Assembly (NCBI GenBank): GCA_002450155.1
Contig: DJYO01000028.1
Coordinates: 1-64,000, forward strand
DNA: 64,000 nucleotides
Reading direction: 5' to 3'
Source of the DNA: Mageeibacillus sp. UBA6976
Lineage (GTDB): Bacteria > Bacillota > Clostridia > Saccharofermentanales > Saccharofermentanaceae
Position numbers and translations under genes: made by a program
Shown: piece after piece, positions 28,101 to 36,162 of the stretch
Position numbering within the stretch: the first letter of the stretch is position 1
Layout of the letters: each line of letters begins with the position of its first letter
Notes under the pieces: model-generated
What the model was told of the DNA's origin: nothing
Seen by the model: only the letters and a program-made list of their open reading frames with translations
Database searches by the model: none

Positions 28101-29089
28101 ATGTCGTTGTTTCCACCAAGGAGACAAACGGCAACCTCAAGAACGGCGTTAACATGAGAGTACGTGTATATGTAGCTCAGAAGAGAAAGCTCTCTGTCGG
28201 CGATAAGATGGCAGGACGTCACGGTAACAAGGGTGTCGTTTCCAGGATCCTTCCTGAAGAGGATATGCCCTTCCTTCCTGATGGTACAACACTTGATATC
28301 TGCCTTAACCCTCTCGGCGTTCCTTCACGTATGAACATCGGCCAGCTTCTTGAGGTACACCTCGGAAGAGCAGCCAAGGCTCTTAATTGGAAGATCGCAA
28401 CACCTGTATTCGACGGTGCTAACGAGAATGATATCGCAGATGCATTCAAGCTCGCAGGCATTGACTCAGACGGTAAGACAGTTCTCTACGACGGCCGTAC
28501 CGGTGAGCCCTTCGAGAACAGAGTTACAGTTGGCGTTATGTACTACATGAAGCTGCACCACTTAGTTGACGATAAGATGCACGCAAGATCCACAGGACCT
28601 TACTCACTCGTTACTCAGCAGCCTCTCGGAGGTAAGGCTCAGTTCGGTGGACAGAGATTCGGTGAGATGGAAGTTTGGGCCCTCGAGGCTTATGGTGCTG
28701 CACATACCCTGCAGGAGATCCTGACAGTTAAGTCAGATGATATCGACGGCCGTTCCAAGACATACGATGCTATCATCCGCGGCAAGAATATTCCTGAGCC
28801 GGGTATCCCTGAATCCTTCAACGTCCTTGTTAACGAGCTCAAGGCTCTCGCTCTGGATGTACGCACATACACAGCAGACAAGGAATACGTTGCCGAGAAC
28901 AGACAGCAGTATGAGACATACAACGAGGTAGACGATCAGATCCGTGCTTCTCTCGATGGTGAGGATGCTGTAGCACCCGGTGAAGAGCTGTATAACAACG
29001 GCTTCGTCGAAGCAGACGAGCTCGGCAATACAGTTGAGGACAAAGATCTGATCACCGACGATTTCGGCGACGATGACGGCGATATGTAA
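25154..29089 (+). CDS. rpoB: RNA polymerase beta subunit
   Basis: 1311 residues, longer than the roughly 1180-1240 usual in Firmicutes. Extra length comes from a Lys-rich insert (about 77-100), an Ala/Glu insert (about 213-222), a longer lobe near 340-440 and an acidic tail ending DDDGDM. The catalytic-core motifs are intact, including RVGKID-type lobe residues, KRRLSALGPGG and the GGQRFGEMEVWALEAYGAA end region. In the rifampicin region, Ala571 stands where E. coli has Gln513 and Asn584 where it has His526. AGGTG precedes the ATG. Unusually, rplJ and rplL are not upstream; the gene has its own promoter and is followed by rpoC after 15 nt. Confidence 0.97.
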   Translation: MVHSVKQGKTERQSYSKINEVIEVPNLIENQRQSYQWFINEGMQQIFDEVSPVTDEQGKYEIYFIDKIFDPDSPCDPSGKEDKSKDSKKEKAKGAPKASKSFIIDQCKKNDSNYAARLSIKIRLRNKVDNTVSDETVYVGEFPIMTDQGTFIINGAERVVINQIVRSPGAYYGEERSKMGNRLLSAELIPYRGSWILIEEDEKESKLTAKDKASADAPAESEEYNLLYIVVDKSHKIPLSVFLRCLGLVTNEQIIDMFGDEECLRATLEKDDTRNAEDPQTAAFFEFFKKIRNNEPFTVENAKNILDKTYFDSLRYDLERVGIYKVNKKLGLEGRIIGQKLAENVTTVDGEVVAKKNTVVTPEIAKKIEDAGVSAVVIFPKKLVKAIDEDDYDDKPLKVIGNGRVDADTFIRASFPKKELKGFDIGNTPINEKVRVSVLREIIEDVRANCDKADYASKLEAKLEQRKNELMPRNLTIDDIYAFISYYLGLHRGVGKIDNIDHLGNRRVRSVGELLQSQLRTGIQRVEKNTRDRISQIAGKEGEVVTAASLVNTRPLSASFREFFGSSQLSAFADQNNPLAELTNKRRLSALGPGGISRERASMEVRDINPTHYGRMCTIETPEGQNIGLMTSLAIYARINKYGFIETPYRKFDKETLTLTDEVRYMAADEEDDYNIAQANEPIDDEGRFVNSKIVCRHLDQFVQLDAEDIDYMDVSPKQLVSVSTSLIPFLGNDDANRALMGSNMQRQAVPLIKPEAPIIGTGMEYRAAKDSGVCVVANHDGVVTFVSADRIEVTCEDKTVDTYLLAKYQRSNQSTCINQRPIVTMGEHVKAGDIIGDGPATDNGELALGRNVLIGFTTWEGYNYEDAVLVNERIVRDDVYTSIHIEEHECEARETKLGSEQITREVPNVNDDALSNLDENGIVMIGAEVKDGDILVGKVSPKGETDQTAEERLYKAIFGEKAREVKDTSKRVPHGGSGVVVDVVVSTKETNGNLKNGVNMRVRVYVAQKRKLSVGDKMAGRHGNKGVVSRILPEEDMPFLPDGTTLDICLNPLGVPSRMNIGQLLEVHLGRAAKALNWKIATPVFDGANENDIADAFKLAGIDSDGKTVLYDGRTGEPFENRVTVGVMYYMKLHHLVDDKMHARSTGPYSLVTQQPLGGKAQFGGQRFGEMEVWALEAYGAAHTLQEILTVKSDDIDGRSKTYDAIIRGKNIPEPGIPESFNVLVNELKALALDVRTYTADKEYVAENRQQYETYNEVDDQIRASLDGEDAVAPGEELYNNGFVEADELGNTVEDKDLITDDFGDDDGDM

Positions 29090-29104
29090 GGAGAGTTCAA
29101 ATAT

Positions 29105-32100
29105 ATGAGTGACACAAATCATCTTACAAGAATAAGCATCCAGCTCGCTTCTCCCGAAGTTATCAAGAGCTGGTCACACGGCGAGGTAAAGAAGCCGGAA
29201 ACTATCAATTACCGTACTCAGAGACCTGAGGTTGACGGACTCTTCTGCGAGAAGATCTTCGGACCTACAAGGAACTGGGAGTGCCGTTGCGGTAAGTATA
29301 AGAAGATCAGATTCAAGGGCATGATCTGCGACAAGTGCGGTGTTGAGGTTACAAAGAACACTGTACGTCGTGAGAGACTTGGACACATCCAGCTTGCCTG
29401 CCCTGTATCACACATCTGGTACTTCAAGACACAGCCTTCCAAGATAGGAACTCTCCTCGATCTGACAGTAAAGCAGCTCGAGAGCGTTCTTTACTATTCA
29501 AAGTACATAGTAATCAACCCCGGCAACCCCGAGGAGACCGGCCTCAATAAGATGGATATCATCACTGAGGACAAGTACAAGGAAGTAAGAGCCAAGTGCG
29601 GCAAGAATGCATTTGATGCACGCATGGGTGCTGAGGCTATCAAGATCCTGCTCTCTGAGGTAAACGTTGACGAGATCATCGAGGAGCTTAGCAAAGAGAA
29701 GTCCGGTTCTGTCAGCACACAGAAGAGACTTAAGATAGACAAGCGTCTCGAGATCGCTGAGGCATTCAAGGCATCCGGCAACAAGCCTGAATGGATGATC
29801 CTTGATGTTATCCCGGTACTTCCTCCGGAACTCAGACCGATGGTACCTCTCGATGGCGGACGTTATGCAACATCTGATCTTAACGATCTTTACAGAAGAG
29901 TTATCGGCAGAAATAACCGTCTTAAGAAGCTCCTGGATCTCGGCGCTCCTGAGATCATTGTCAGGAACGAGAAGAGAATGGTTCAGGAAGCAGTTGACGC
30001 CCTGATCGACAACGGCCGTCACGGCACACCTGTCAAGGGCTCCACATCTGCCACATCCAACAGACAGCTCAAGTCTCTGTCAGACATGCTCAAGGGTAAG
30101 CAGGGCCGATTCAGACAGAACCTCCTCGGTAAGCGTGTAGACTACTCCGGACGTTCTGTTATCATCGTCGGACCTGAGCTCAAGATGCATCAGTGCGGTC
30201 TCCCTAAGGAGATGGCGCTCGAGCTCTTCAAGCCCTTCGTAATCAAGAGGCTCGTTGAGCTCAACGACAAGCTCAACATCAAGACAGCACGTAAGCAGGT
30301 TGATGCCAGAGTACCTGATGTATGGGATATCCTCGAGGAAGTAATCCAGGATCACCCCGTGCTCCTCAACCGTGCTCCTACACTCCACAGACTTTCTATC
30401 CAGGCATTCGAGCCTGTACTTGTAGACGGTCGTGCCATCAAGCTCCATCCGCTGGTCTGCACAGGCTTTAACGCAGACTTCGACGGTGACCAGATGGCTG
30501 TACATGTACCTCTTTCTGCAGAGGCACAGGCAGAGGCAAGATTCCTCATGCTCTCAACAAACAACCTCCTGAAGCCTCAGGACGGTAAGCCGGTTACAGT
30601 TCCTACACAGGATATGATCCTCGGCTGCTACTATCTCACAACTGAGATCCAGGGCGACAAGGGTGAAGGCATGGTATTCACATCTGTTGATGAGGCAATG
30701 ATGGCTTACCACGAGCACCAGCTCACACTCCACGCCATGATCAAGGTACGTGTTACACGTGAGGTAAACGGCAAGGAAGAGACAGGTCTTGTTGAGTCCA
30801 CACTCGGAAGATTCATCTTTAACAGCATCGTTCCTCAGGACCTTGGATTTGTTGACAGATCCAAGCCGGAGAACCACCTTAAACTCGAGATCGACTTCCC
30901 TAAGCTTGCTGACCAGAGAAAGAAGGCAGAAGAGGCTAAGAAGAAGGATCCTAATAAGGAAGTCAAGCTTGAGTTTGCCATGGGCAAGAAGAAGCTCGAG
31001 AAGATCATCGCAAGATGCATCGCCGTACACGGTCTTGAGAGAACAACAGTATTCCTCGATGACGTTAAGGCAATGGGTTATAAGTACTCTACGATCTCCG
31101 GTATCTCCATCGGTATCGAAGACATGATCATCCCTGACATCAAGGACAAGATGATCGCAAAGGGTGATGCCCTCGTAGAGGAGATCAACCAGGCATCCGC
31201 TGAAGGTTTCTACTCCGAGAAGGAGCGTCACAACGAAGTAGTTAAGGTTTGGGCAGATACTACCAATGACATCACCCAGGCCCTCATGGATAACCTCGAC
31301 ATCTACAATCCTATCCGTATGATGGCTGATTCAGGTGCGAGAGGTTCCAACAACCAGATCAAGCAGCTCGCAGGTATGCGTGGCCTTATGCAGGATACGA
31401 CCGGTGCTACGATCGAGATCCCGATCAAGTCCAACCTCCGTGAAGGTATGAACGTGCTCGAGTTCTTTATCTCATCACACGGTGCCCGTAAGGCCCTCTC
31501 AGATACGGCTCTTAAGACCGCTGAGTCAGGTTACCTCACAAGACGTCTTGTTGATGTTGCCCAGTCTGTAGTTGTTACTGAAGAAGACTGCGGTACTGAT
31601 GACTTCACATGGGTCAAGGAGATCACTGAGGTTTCCAACAACTCCAAGAACGTTATCAAGTCCCTCTACGACCGTCTCTATGGCCGTTATGCAGCTGAGG
31701 ACATCAAGTCCTACCAGACAGGTGAAATAATCGTTAAGAAGAATGAGCTTATCGACGCTCTTAAGGCAGAGGAAATAAGTGATTCTGTCGATCAGGCTAA
31801 GGAAGAAGCAAAGCAGGCACGTCAGGCTATTGCAGACTCCGTTAAGATCAAGGGTGAGGTTACACCCGAAAAGCTTGCTGAGCAGTCAGACAAGATCGAG
31901 GCTAAGCTTGCTGAGGCAGAGGCTAGTGGCAAGATACTTACAGAGCAGCAGATCGATGACCTTGGCAAGATCAAGATCAGGTCAGTATTTGACTGCCGTT
32001 CAAAGCGCGGTGTATGCTCCAAGTGTTATGGTATCAACCTTGCAACCGGCAGGAGCGTATCCGTAGGTGAAGCTGTAGGTATCATCGCAGCTCAGTCTAT

Positions 32101-33112
32101 CGGTGAGCCTGGTACACAGCTTACAATGAGAACGTTCCACTCCGGTGGTATCGCAGGATCCGGTGAGGATATCACACAGGGTCTCCCTCGAGTTACAGAG
32201 ATCTTCGAGGCAAGAGATCCTAAGGGTCACGGTATCATCTCTTCTGTTCCGGGTTCCGTTAAGATCAACGTTAACTCCAAGACAAAGCAGAAGACTATTG
32301 TCGTAACACCTATCTATGAGAAGGATGCTGAGCCTATCCTCGATGCTAAGGGCAATCCTATCGAGAGAATGGAGTACAAGGTTCCTTCTCATGCTACTAT
32401 CACAGTTAAGAATGGTCAGATCATCGAAGCAGGTGACCAGATCATCGACGGTAAGATCGATCCTAAGGAGATCCTCAAGGTTAAGGATATCCGTGCCGTA
32501 CAGAAGTACATCATCAGCGAAGTAACCAAGGTTTACTACACAGGTGGTGGTGTTAACATCAACGACAAGCACATTGAGATCATCGCTAAGCAGATGATGC
32601 GCCGTGTTAAGATCGATGATCCGGGTGATACAGCATTCATGACAGGTACAACAGTTGACCTTTATGACTTTGTCTCCGAGAACGAGAAGTGCGAAGCAGC
32701 AGGTAAAAAGCCCGCAGAAGGCAAGACCATCCTCCTTGGTATCGCAAAGGCTGCAAGTGCTTCAGACTCCTTCATGTCTGCAGCATCCTTCCAGGAGACA
32801 GCCAAGGTCCTCACAGACGCCGTTATCAAGGGCAAGGTCGATCCGCTCCTCGGCATCAAGGAGAACGTCATCATCGGTTCCCTCATTCCTGCAGGTACAG
32901 GCATCGCAGCTCACAACGACATCACAGCTGTTCCTGTTCTTAAGGAGAATGCGGAGATCATCACAGGACACCAGTATGGTGCCGAAAGTAGTGACAGCGC
33001 CCTCTTCGAGAATCCTTATCTCGAGGAAGTACGCAAAAAGAATGCCATCCTTGACGAACAGGCCAAGGAACAGGCTGTCAAGGAAGCTGAGAAGGAGAAA
33101 GACAAGAAGTAA
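29105..33112 (+). CDS. rpoC: RNA polymerase beta' subunit
   Basis: 1335 residues. The N-terminal zinc site is CRCGKYKKIRFKGMICDKCG. The catalytic magnesium motif NADFDGDQ places Asp458, Asp460 and Asp462. The second zinc site includes CRSKRGVCSKCYG, and the trigger-loop region GEPGTQLTMRTFHSGG is present. Charged, Lys/Glu/Ala-rich inserts occur near 600-640 and 900-950, and the protein ends in a KEAEKEKDKK tail. GGAGAG precedes the start. Transcription ends at a strong hairpin 50 nt downstream; rpsL, rpsG and elongation-factor genes do not follow. Confidence 0.97.
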   Translation: MSDTNHLTRISIQLASPEVIKSWSHGEVKKPETINYRTQRPEVDGLFCEKIFGPTRNWECRCGKYKKIRFKGMICDKCGVEVTKNTVRRERLGHIQLACPVSHIWYFKTQPSKIGTLLDLTVKQLESVLYYSKYIVINPGNPEETGLNKMDIITEDKYKEVRAKCGKNAFDARMGAEAIKILLSEVNVDEIIEELSKEKSGSVSTQKRLKIDKRLEIAEAFKASGNKPEWMILDVIPVLPPELRPMVPLDGGRYATSDLNDLYRRVIGRNNRLKKLLDLGAPEIIVRNEKRMVQEAVDALIDNGRHGTPVKGSTSATSNRQLKSLSDMLKGKQGRFRQNLLGKRVDYSGRSVIIVGPELKMHQCGLPKEMALELFKPFVIKRLVELNDKLNIKTARKQVDARVPDVWDILEEVIQDHPVLLNRAPTLHRLSIQAFEPVLVDGRAIKLHPLVCTGFNADFDGDQMAVHVPLSAEAQAEARFLMLSTNNLLKPQDGKPVTVPTQDMILGCYYLTTEIQGDKGEGMVFTSVDEAMMAYHEHQLTLHAMIKVRVTREVNGKEETGLVESTLGRFIFNSIVPQDLGFVDRSKPENHLKLEIDFPKLADQRKKAEEAKKKDPNKEVKLEFAMGKKKLEKIIARCIAVHGLERTTVFLDDVKAMGYKYSTISGISIGIEDMIIPDIKDKMIAKGDALVEEINQASAEGFYSEKERHNEVVKVWADTTNDITQALMDNLDIYNPIRMMADSGARGSNNQIKQLAGMRGLMQDTTGATIEIPIKSNLREGMNVLEFFISSHGARKALSDTALKTAESGYLTRRLVDVAQSVVVTEEDCGTDDFTWVKEITEVSNNSKNVIKSLYDRLYGRYAAEDIKSYQTGEIIVKKNELIDALKAEEISDSVDQAKEEAKQARQAIADSVKIKGEVTPEKLAEQSDKIEAKLAEAEASGKILTEQQIDDLGKIKIRSVFDCRSKRGVCSKCYGINLATGRSVSVGEAVGIIAAQSIGEPGTQLTMRTFHSGGIAGSGEDITQGLPRVTEIFEARDPKGHGIISSVPGSVKINVNSKTKQKTIVVTPIYEKDAEPILDAKGNPIERMEYKVPSHATITVKNGQIIEAGDQIIDGKIDPKEILKVKDIRAVQKYIISEVTKVYYTGGGVNINDKHIEIIAKQMMRRVKIDDPGDTAFMTGTTVDLYDFVSENEKCEAAGKKPAEGKTILLGIAKAASASDSFMSAASFQETAKVLTDAVIKGKVDPLLGIKENVIIGSLIPAGTGIAAHNDITAVPVLKENAEIITGHQYGAESSDSALFENPYLEEVRKKNAILDEQAKEQAVKEAEKEKDKK

Positions 33113-33162
33113 GACAAATGTCTTGTTTTTGTAAACTTTAGAGGCTGATAAGGGTTTATAAT

Positions 33163-33197
33163 AACGCCGGATGGTAATCTAATCATCCGGCGTTTTT
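33163..33197 (+). terminator. Terminator of rpoBC
   Basis: An 11-bp perfect stem (AACGCCGGATG at 33163-33173 paired with CATCCGGCGTT at 33184-33194), a 10-nt loop and a T run to 33197. A strong intrinsic terminator. Confidence 0.9.
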
Positions 33198-33243
33198 ATG
33201 CATTTTTGCCACAGTAGTTCGGATAATCGCTCTGTGGGTGGTG

Positions 33244-33249
33244 TATAAT
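33244..33249 (+). promoter_or_regulatory. -10 box for the NlpC/P60 gene
   Basis: Perfect TATAAT (33244-33249) 35 nt upstream of the ATG and just after the rpoC terminator. No good -35 is seen at the right spacing (GGATAA at 33221), so an activator or upstream TG bases may compensate. Confidence 0.45.
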
Positions 33250-33284
33250 TAGTTAACTTTATAAAGGAGAGGCAGAGCAGTTTA

Positions 33285-34553
33285 ATGGTTTTCAAACACA
33301 ATCGTAAACAGAGCATCCTTGCAATTGCGGTAGCATTCTTTGCTGCAGTCCCTGTGATCTGTCTGCCTATCGGTATAAGGAACGGGATCAACCCTGGGAT
33401 TGTTATTAAAGAAGCATACGAGCAGTTGTTCGGTATCAGGAATATAGGCGATGAAGAAGTAGTCATCGAGGACTGGGCACTTGTATCTGATGTATCCGAG
33501 CTTGTAGAGGCACCTAGTGACATCGAACTGCCTGAGCAGGGCGAGATCGGTGAGATGTCAGCAGAGCTCGAGGACTATTCAGATGTATCCAAGTACGTTG
33601 TATACCAGCAGTACGATGAATCAGATCTCCCCATAGAGCTTCTCGATACCCAGTATTTTGCTGCAGACGAGACTACATATTATGTCAGAGCAAGACAGTC
33701 TATCCTTAAGGAAGAGCCTAATATGGACTCTGTTACCCTTAAGTCACTGCATTTAGGTCAGCGTGTAACCCAGATCGGTATCGGCGATTCCTGGTGCAAG
33801 ATCAGGACTGAAGACGGAGCTGAGGGCTATGTCCTCAAGGGATCCATCCAGGATACTATGCTTACTATCGAAGTCGACGACACTGTTTGGGTAGATACAG
33901 ACAGCCTTATCGTAAGAGCAGAGCCTTCTACCAATGCTGAGGAGGTCATGGTCGTAAACGACGAGACAAAGCTCTATGTATCAGCTATCGTCGGCGATAA
34001 GTGGTATAAGGTTACAACAACAGGCGGACAGTCCGGTTATGTATATATGTCCTACACAACACATACACCTCCGCCGACTCCCACACCTACACCTACTCCC
34101 CGCCCAAGATCATCAGGCGGCAGCAGGAGATCATCTGGTGGTGGTTCTTCGCAGAGCTATGGCGATACATCAAGACTCCCTGTAATCACGGGTGTTAACG
34201 GTGAGAGTATCGTATCCATCGCAGAATCCATGCTCGGCGTACCTTATGTATATGCAGGTGAGTCCAGGAGCGGTATCGACTGCAGCGGCCTTGTTAAGTA
34301 TTGCTACGCTCAGGTCGGAATCTATGTACCGCACGGTGCGACTCAGATATACAGGAATTCAGGTGTATCAGTTCCAAGAAGTGATATTGCTCTGGGCGAT
34401 GTAGTCTGCTACGACTACGGAAGCTATTGCGGACACGTTGCGATCTATGTCGGAGGCGGACAGGTAATCCATGCATCCAATTCCAGAGGTAACGTAAGAT
34501 ACGGTAACGTCGACATGATGGCGATCAAGGCCATTAAGAGACTTATCCAGTAA
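33285..34553 (+). CDS. Secreted NlpC/P60 peptidoglycan hydrolase with two SH3b domains
   Basis: 422 residues. An N-terminal hydrophobic segment (about 11-30) exports or anchors it. Two SH3b-type modules (about 127-190 and 200-262, ending YVYMSYTTH) likely bind the cell wall. A Pro/Thr then Ser/Gly/Arg linker (about 263-300, PTPTPTP repeats) leads to a C-terminal NlpC/P60 domain: SGIDCSGLVKYCYAQ with Cys333, GHVAIYVGG with His384 and a later His in VIHASN. Such enzymes cut the gamma-D-Glu to diamino-acid bond of stem peptides. AAAGGAGAGG lies 12 nt upstream. Single-gene unit with its own promoter and terminator. Confidence 0.9.
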   Translation: MVFKHNRKQSILAIAVAFFAAVPVICLPIGIRNGINPGIVIKEAYEQLFGIRNIGDEEVVIEDWALVSDVSELVEAPSDIELPEQGEIGEMSAELEDYSDVSKYVVYQQYDESDLPIELLDTQYFAADETTYYVRARQSILKEEPNMDSVTLKSLHLGQRVTQIGIGDSWCKIRTEDGAEGYVLKGSIQDTMLTIEVDDTVWVDTDSLIVRAEPSTNAEEVMVVNDETKLYVSAIVGDKWYKVTTTGGQSGYVYMSYTTHTPPPTPTPTPTPRPRSSGGSRRSSGGGSSQSYGDTSRLPVITGVNGESIVSIAESMLGVPYVYAGESRSGIDCSGLVKYCYAQVGIYVPHGATQIYRNSGVSVPRSDIALGDVVCYDYGSYCGHVAIYVGGGQVIHASNSRGNVRYGNVDMMAIKAIKRLIQ

Positions 34554-34576
34554 ATCAGGATAACTAAACTGACTAT

Positions 34577-34604
34577 AAGGTTGCGGTAATATCGCAACCT
34601 TTTT
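34577..34604 (+). terminator. Terminator of the NlpC/P60 gene
   Basis: A 9-bp stem (AAGGTTGCG at 34577-34585 with CGCAACCTT at 34593-34601), a 7-nt loop and a T5 tail. Confidence 0.88.
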
Positions 34605-34679
34605 AGTTTGCCTGCAAACCCAAAAGCCTGCAGGATTTGATAGAATATGTTTGAAGTTTATTTTTAAGAGGTAACAAGC

Positions 34680-35306
34680 ATGCTGGATCTGAGTTTAACG
34701 CAATTTGTAGAAGAGCTTGCATCGGGGGCTCCGGTGCCGGGAGGCGGAGGAGCGTCAGCTCTTGCAGGCAGTTTATCTGCAGCACTTGCCTCAATGGTAG
34801 GTAACCTTACTTCAGGCAAGAAGAAATATGCCGAATACCAGCAGGAAATAGAGGAGATCATTGCCAAAGCAACGGATCTTGCCGAGCAGTTTGAGTCACT
34901 GATAAAAAAGGATGCCGAGGTTTTCGAGCCCTTATCCAAAGCATACGGGATCCCTAAGGATGAGCCCGGCAGGGACGAGGTCCTTGAGAAGTGTCTTATG
35001 GATGCAGCCAAGGCTCCCTGCGAGATGATAGACAGGAGCTTAGAAGTTGCGGATATCCTTGCAAGGCTTGCAGACATAGGTTCAAGGCTTGCCATAAGCG
35101 ATGTTGGAACAGCCGCAGCTTTATGCAGTGCAGCTGCAAAGGGCGCTGCCATGAACGTCTACATCAACACCAAGCTCCTCAAGGATCAGGATACGGCAGC
35201 TAAGATAAATAGAGATGTGGATTCCAAGATAGAACAGATTACAAGGATCTGCGACGAGGTTTACACCAAGGTTGAACTCGGACTCAGGCCCGGAAAGCAG
35301 GCATAA
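34680..35306 (+). CDS. Cyclodeaminase/cyclohydrolase family protein (FTCD C-domain or FchA-like)
   Basis: 208 residues, all alpha-helical in pattern. The N-terminus LSLTQFVEELASGAPVPGGGGASALAG is the signature of the formiminotetrahydrofolate cyclodeaminase domain, which in many Clostridia occurs as a stand-alone methenyl-tetrahydrofolate cyclohydrolase. The glycine-rich turn and the following NLTSGKKKYAEY helix are intact. AGAGG precedes the start and the gene sits 3 nt before folD, so both act on the same folate one-carbon intermediates. Whether it deaminates formimino-folate or hydrolyses methenyl-folate cannot be told; no histidine-degradation genes are nearby, which favours the cyclohydrolase. 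Confidence 0.82.
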   Translation: MLDLSLTQFVEELASGAPVPGGGGASALAGSLSAALASMVGNLTSGKKKYAEYQQEIEEIIAKATDLAEQFESLIKKDAEVFEPLSKAYGIPKDEPGRDEVLEKCLMDAAKAPCEMIDRSLEVADILARLADIGSRLAISDVGTAAALCSAAAKGAAMNVYINTKLLKDQDTAAKINRDVDSKIEQITRICDEVYTKVELGLRPGKQA

Positions 35307-35309
35307 GAT

Positions 35310-36158
35310 ATGTTAAGACTCGCAGGTAAGGAAGTATCAGACAAGATCCTGGAGCAGCTCAGGGGATCTATCGAAGAATTAACGGCCAAGGGTCGTGTGC
35401 CTACACTTGGCGTTCTAAGAGTCGGCGCAAGAGAAGACGACCTGTCTTACGAGCGCGGCCTTAAGAAGAAATTCGAGCAGGCAGGTGCAGGAGTCAAGGT
35501 AACAGAGCTTCCCCTGGAATGCACTCAGCAAGAGCTGGACAGCGCCTTCGATCAGATGAACAAAGACGACAACATCCATGGCATCCTGGTATTCAGGCCC
35601 TTACCTAAGCATCTTACTGACGAGCACCTTATTGAGACTATAGATCCCGGCAAGGATTCAGACTTTATGGATATAAGGAATATGGCCGGCGTCCTTGCAG
35701 GCAGGAAGGATGCTCCTGCGCCTTGCACCGCAGAGGCCGTTATGGAGATAATCCACCACTACGGCATCGAGACTAAGGGCAAGAAGGCTGTCGTACTTGG
35801 CAGGAGCCTTGTTATCGGCAAGCCTGTAGCTATGCTCCTTATAACAGATAATGCAACGGTTACCGTGTGCCACACCAAGACTCAGGACATCAAGGCTGAG
35901 TGTCAGTCAGCAGACATAATCGTTGCCTGCTGCGGCGTCGCAAAGATGGTTACAAGAGACTTTGTCCATGAAGGTCAGGTCATATTGGATGTAGGCATGA
36001 ACGTAGATGAGAACGGTAAGCTCTGCGGAGATGTCGACTACGACGGAGTATCTGAGGTAGCCAGCGCCATAACTCCGGTTCCGGGAGGCGTAGGAACAGT
36101 AACAACTGCGGTTCTCCTGAGGCATGTTGTAAACAACTGTAGACTTATGCACGGGTAA
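35310..36158 (+). CDS. folD: Methylene-tetrahydrofolate dehydrogenase / methenyl-tetrahydrofolate cyclohydrolase
   Basis: 282 residues, normal length. Interconverts 5,10-methylene-, 5,10-methenyl- and 10-formyl-tetrahydrofolate. Visible signatures: the substrate-binding VGAREDDLSYERGLKKK (a Tyr-x3-Lys-type site), ILVFRPLPKHL, the NADP loop VVLGRSLVIGKPVAMLL and the ending VTPVPGGVGTVTTAVLLRH. The usual first-signature residues VGDDPAS are replaced by VGAREDD, and the typical QLPLP reads FRPLP. These are mild departures next to the active site, so dehydrogenase efficiency may differ. Three nt follow the cyclodeaminase-family gene. Confidence 0.9.
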   Translation: MLRLAGKEVSDKILEQLRGSIEELTAKGRVPTLGVLRVGAREDDLSYERGLKKKFEQAGAGVKVTELPLECTQQELDSAFDQMNKDDNIHGILVFRPLPKHLTDEHLIETIDPGKDSDFMDIRNMAGVLAGRKDAPAPCTAEAVMEIIHHYGIETKGKKAVVLGRSLVIGKPVAMLLITDNATVTVCHTKTQDIKAECQSADIIVACCGVAKMVTRDFVHEGQVILDVGMNVDENGKLCGDVDYDGVSEVASAITPVPGGVGTVTTAVLLRHVVNNCRLMHG

Positions 36159-36162
36159 TAAA

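Noticed and set aside
33114..33130. Short hairpin AAGAC-N4-GTCTT followed by T5 directly after rpoC
   Set aside because: Only a 5-bp A/T-rich stem; the 11-bp hairpin at 33163 is far stronger and is taken as the terminator.
32655..33134. Plus-strand open frame of 159 codons inside rpoC
   Set aside because: Ser/Arg/Gln-rich out-of-frame reading of rpoC with no family match.
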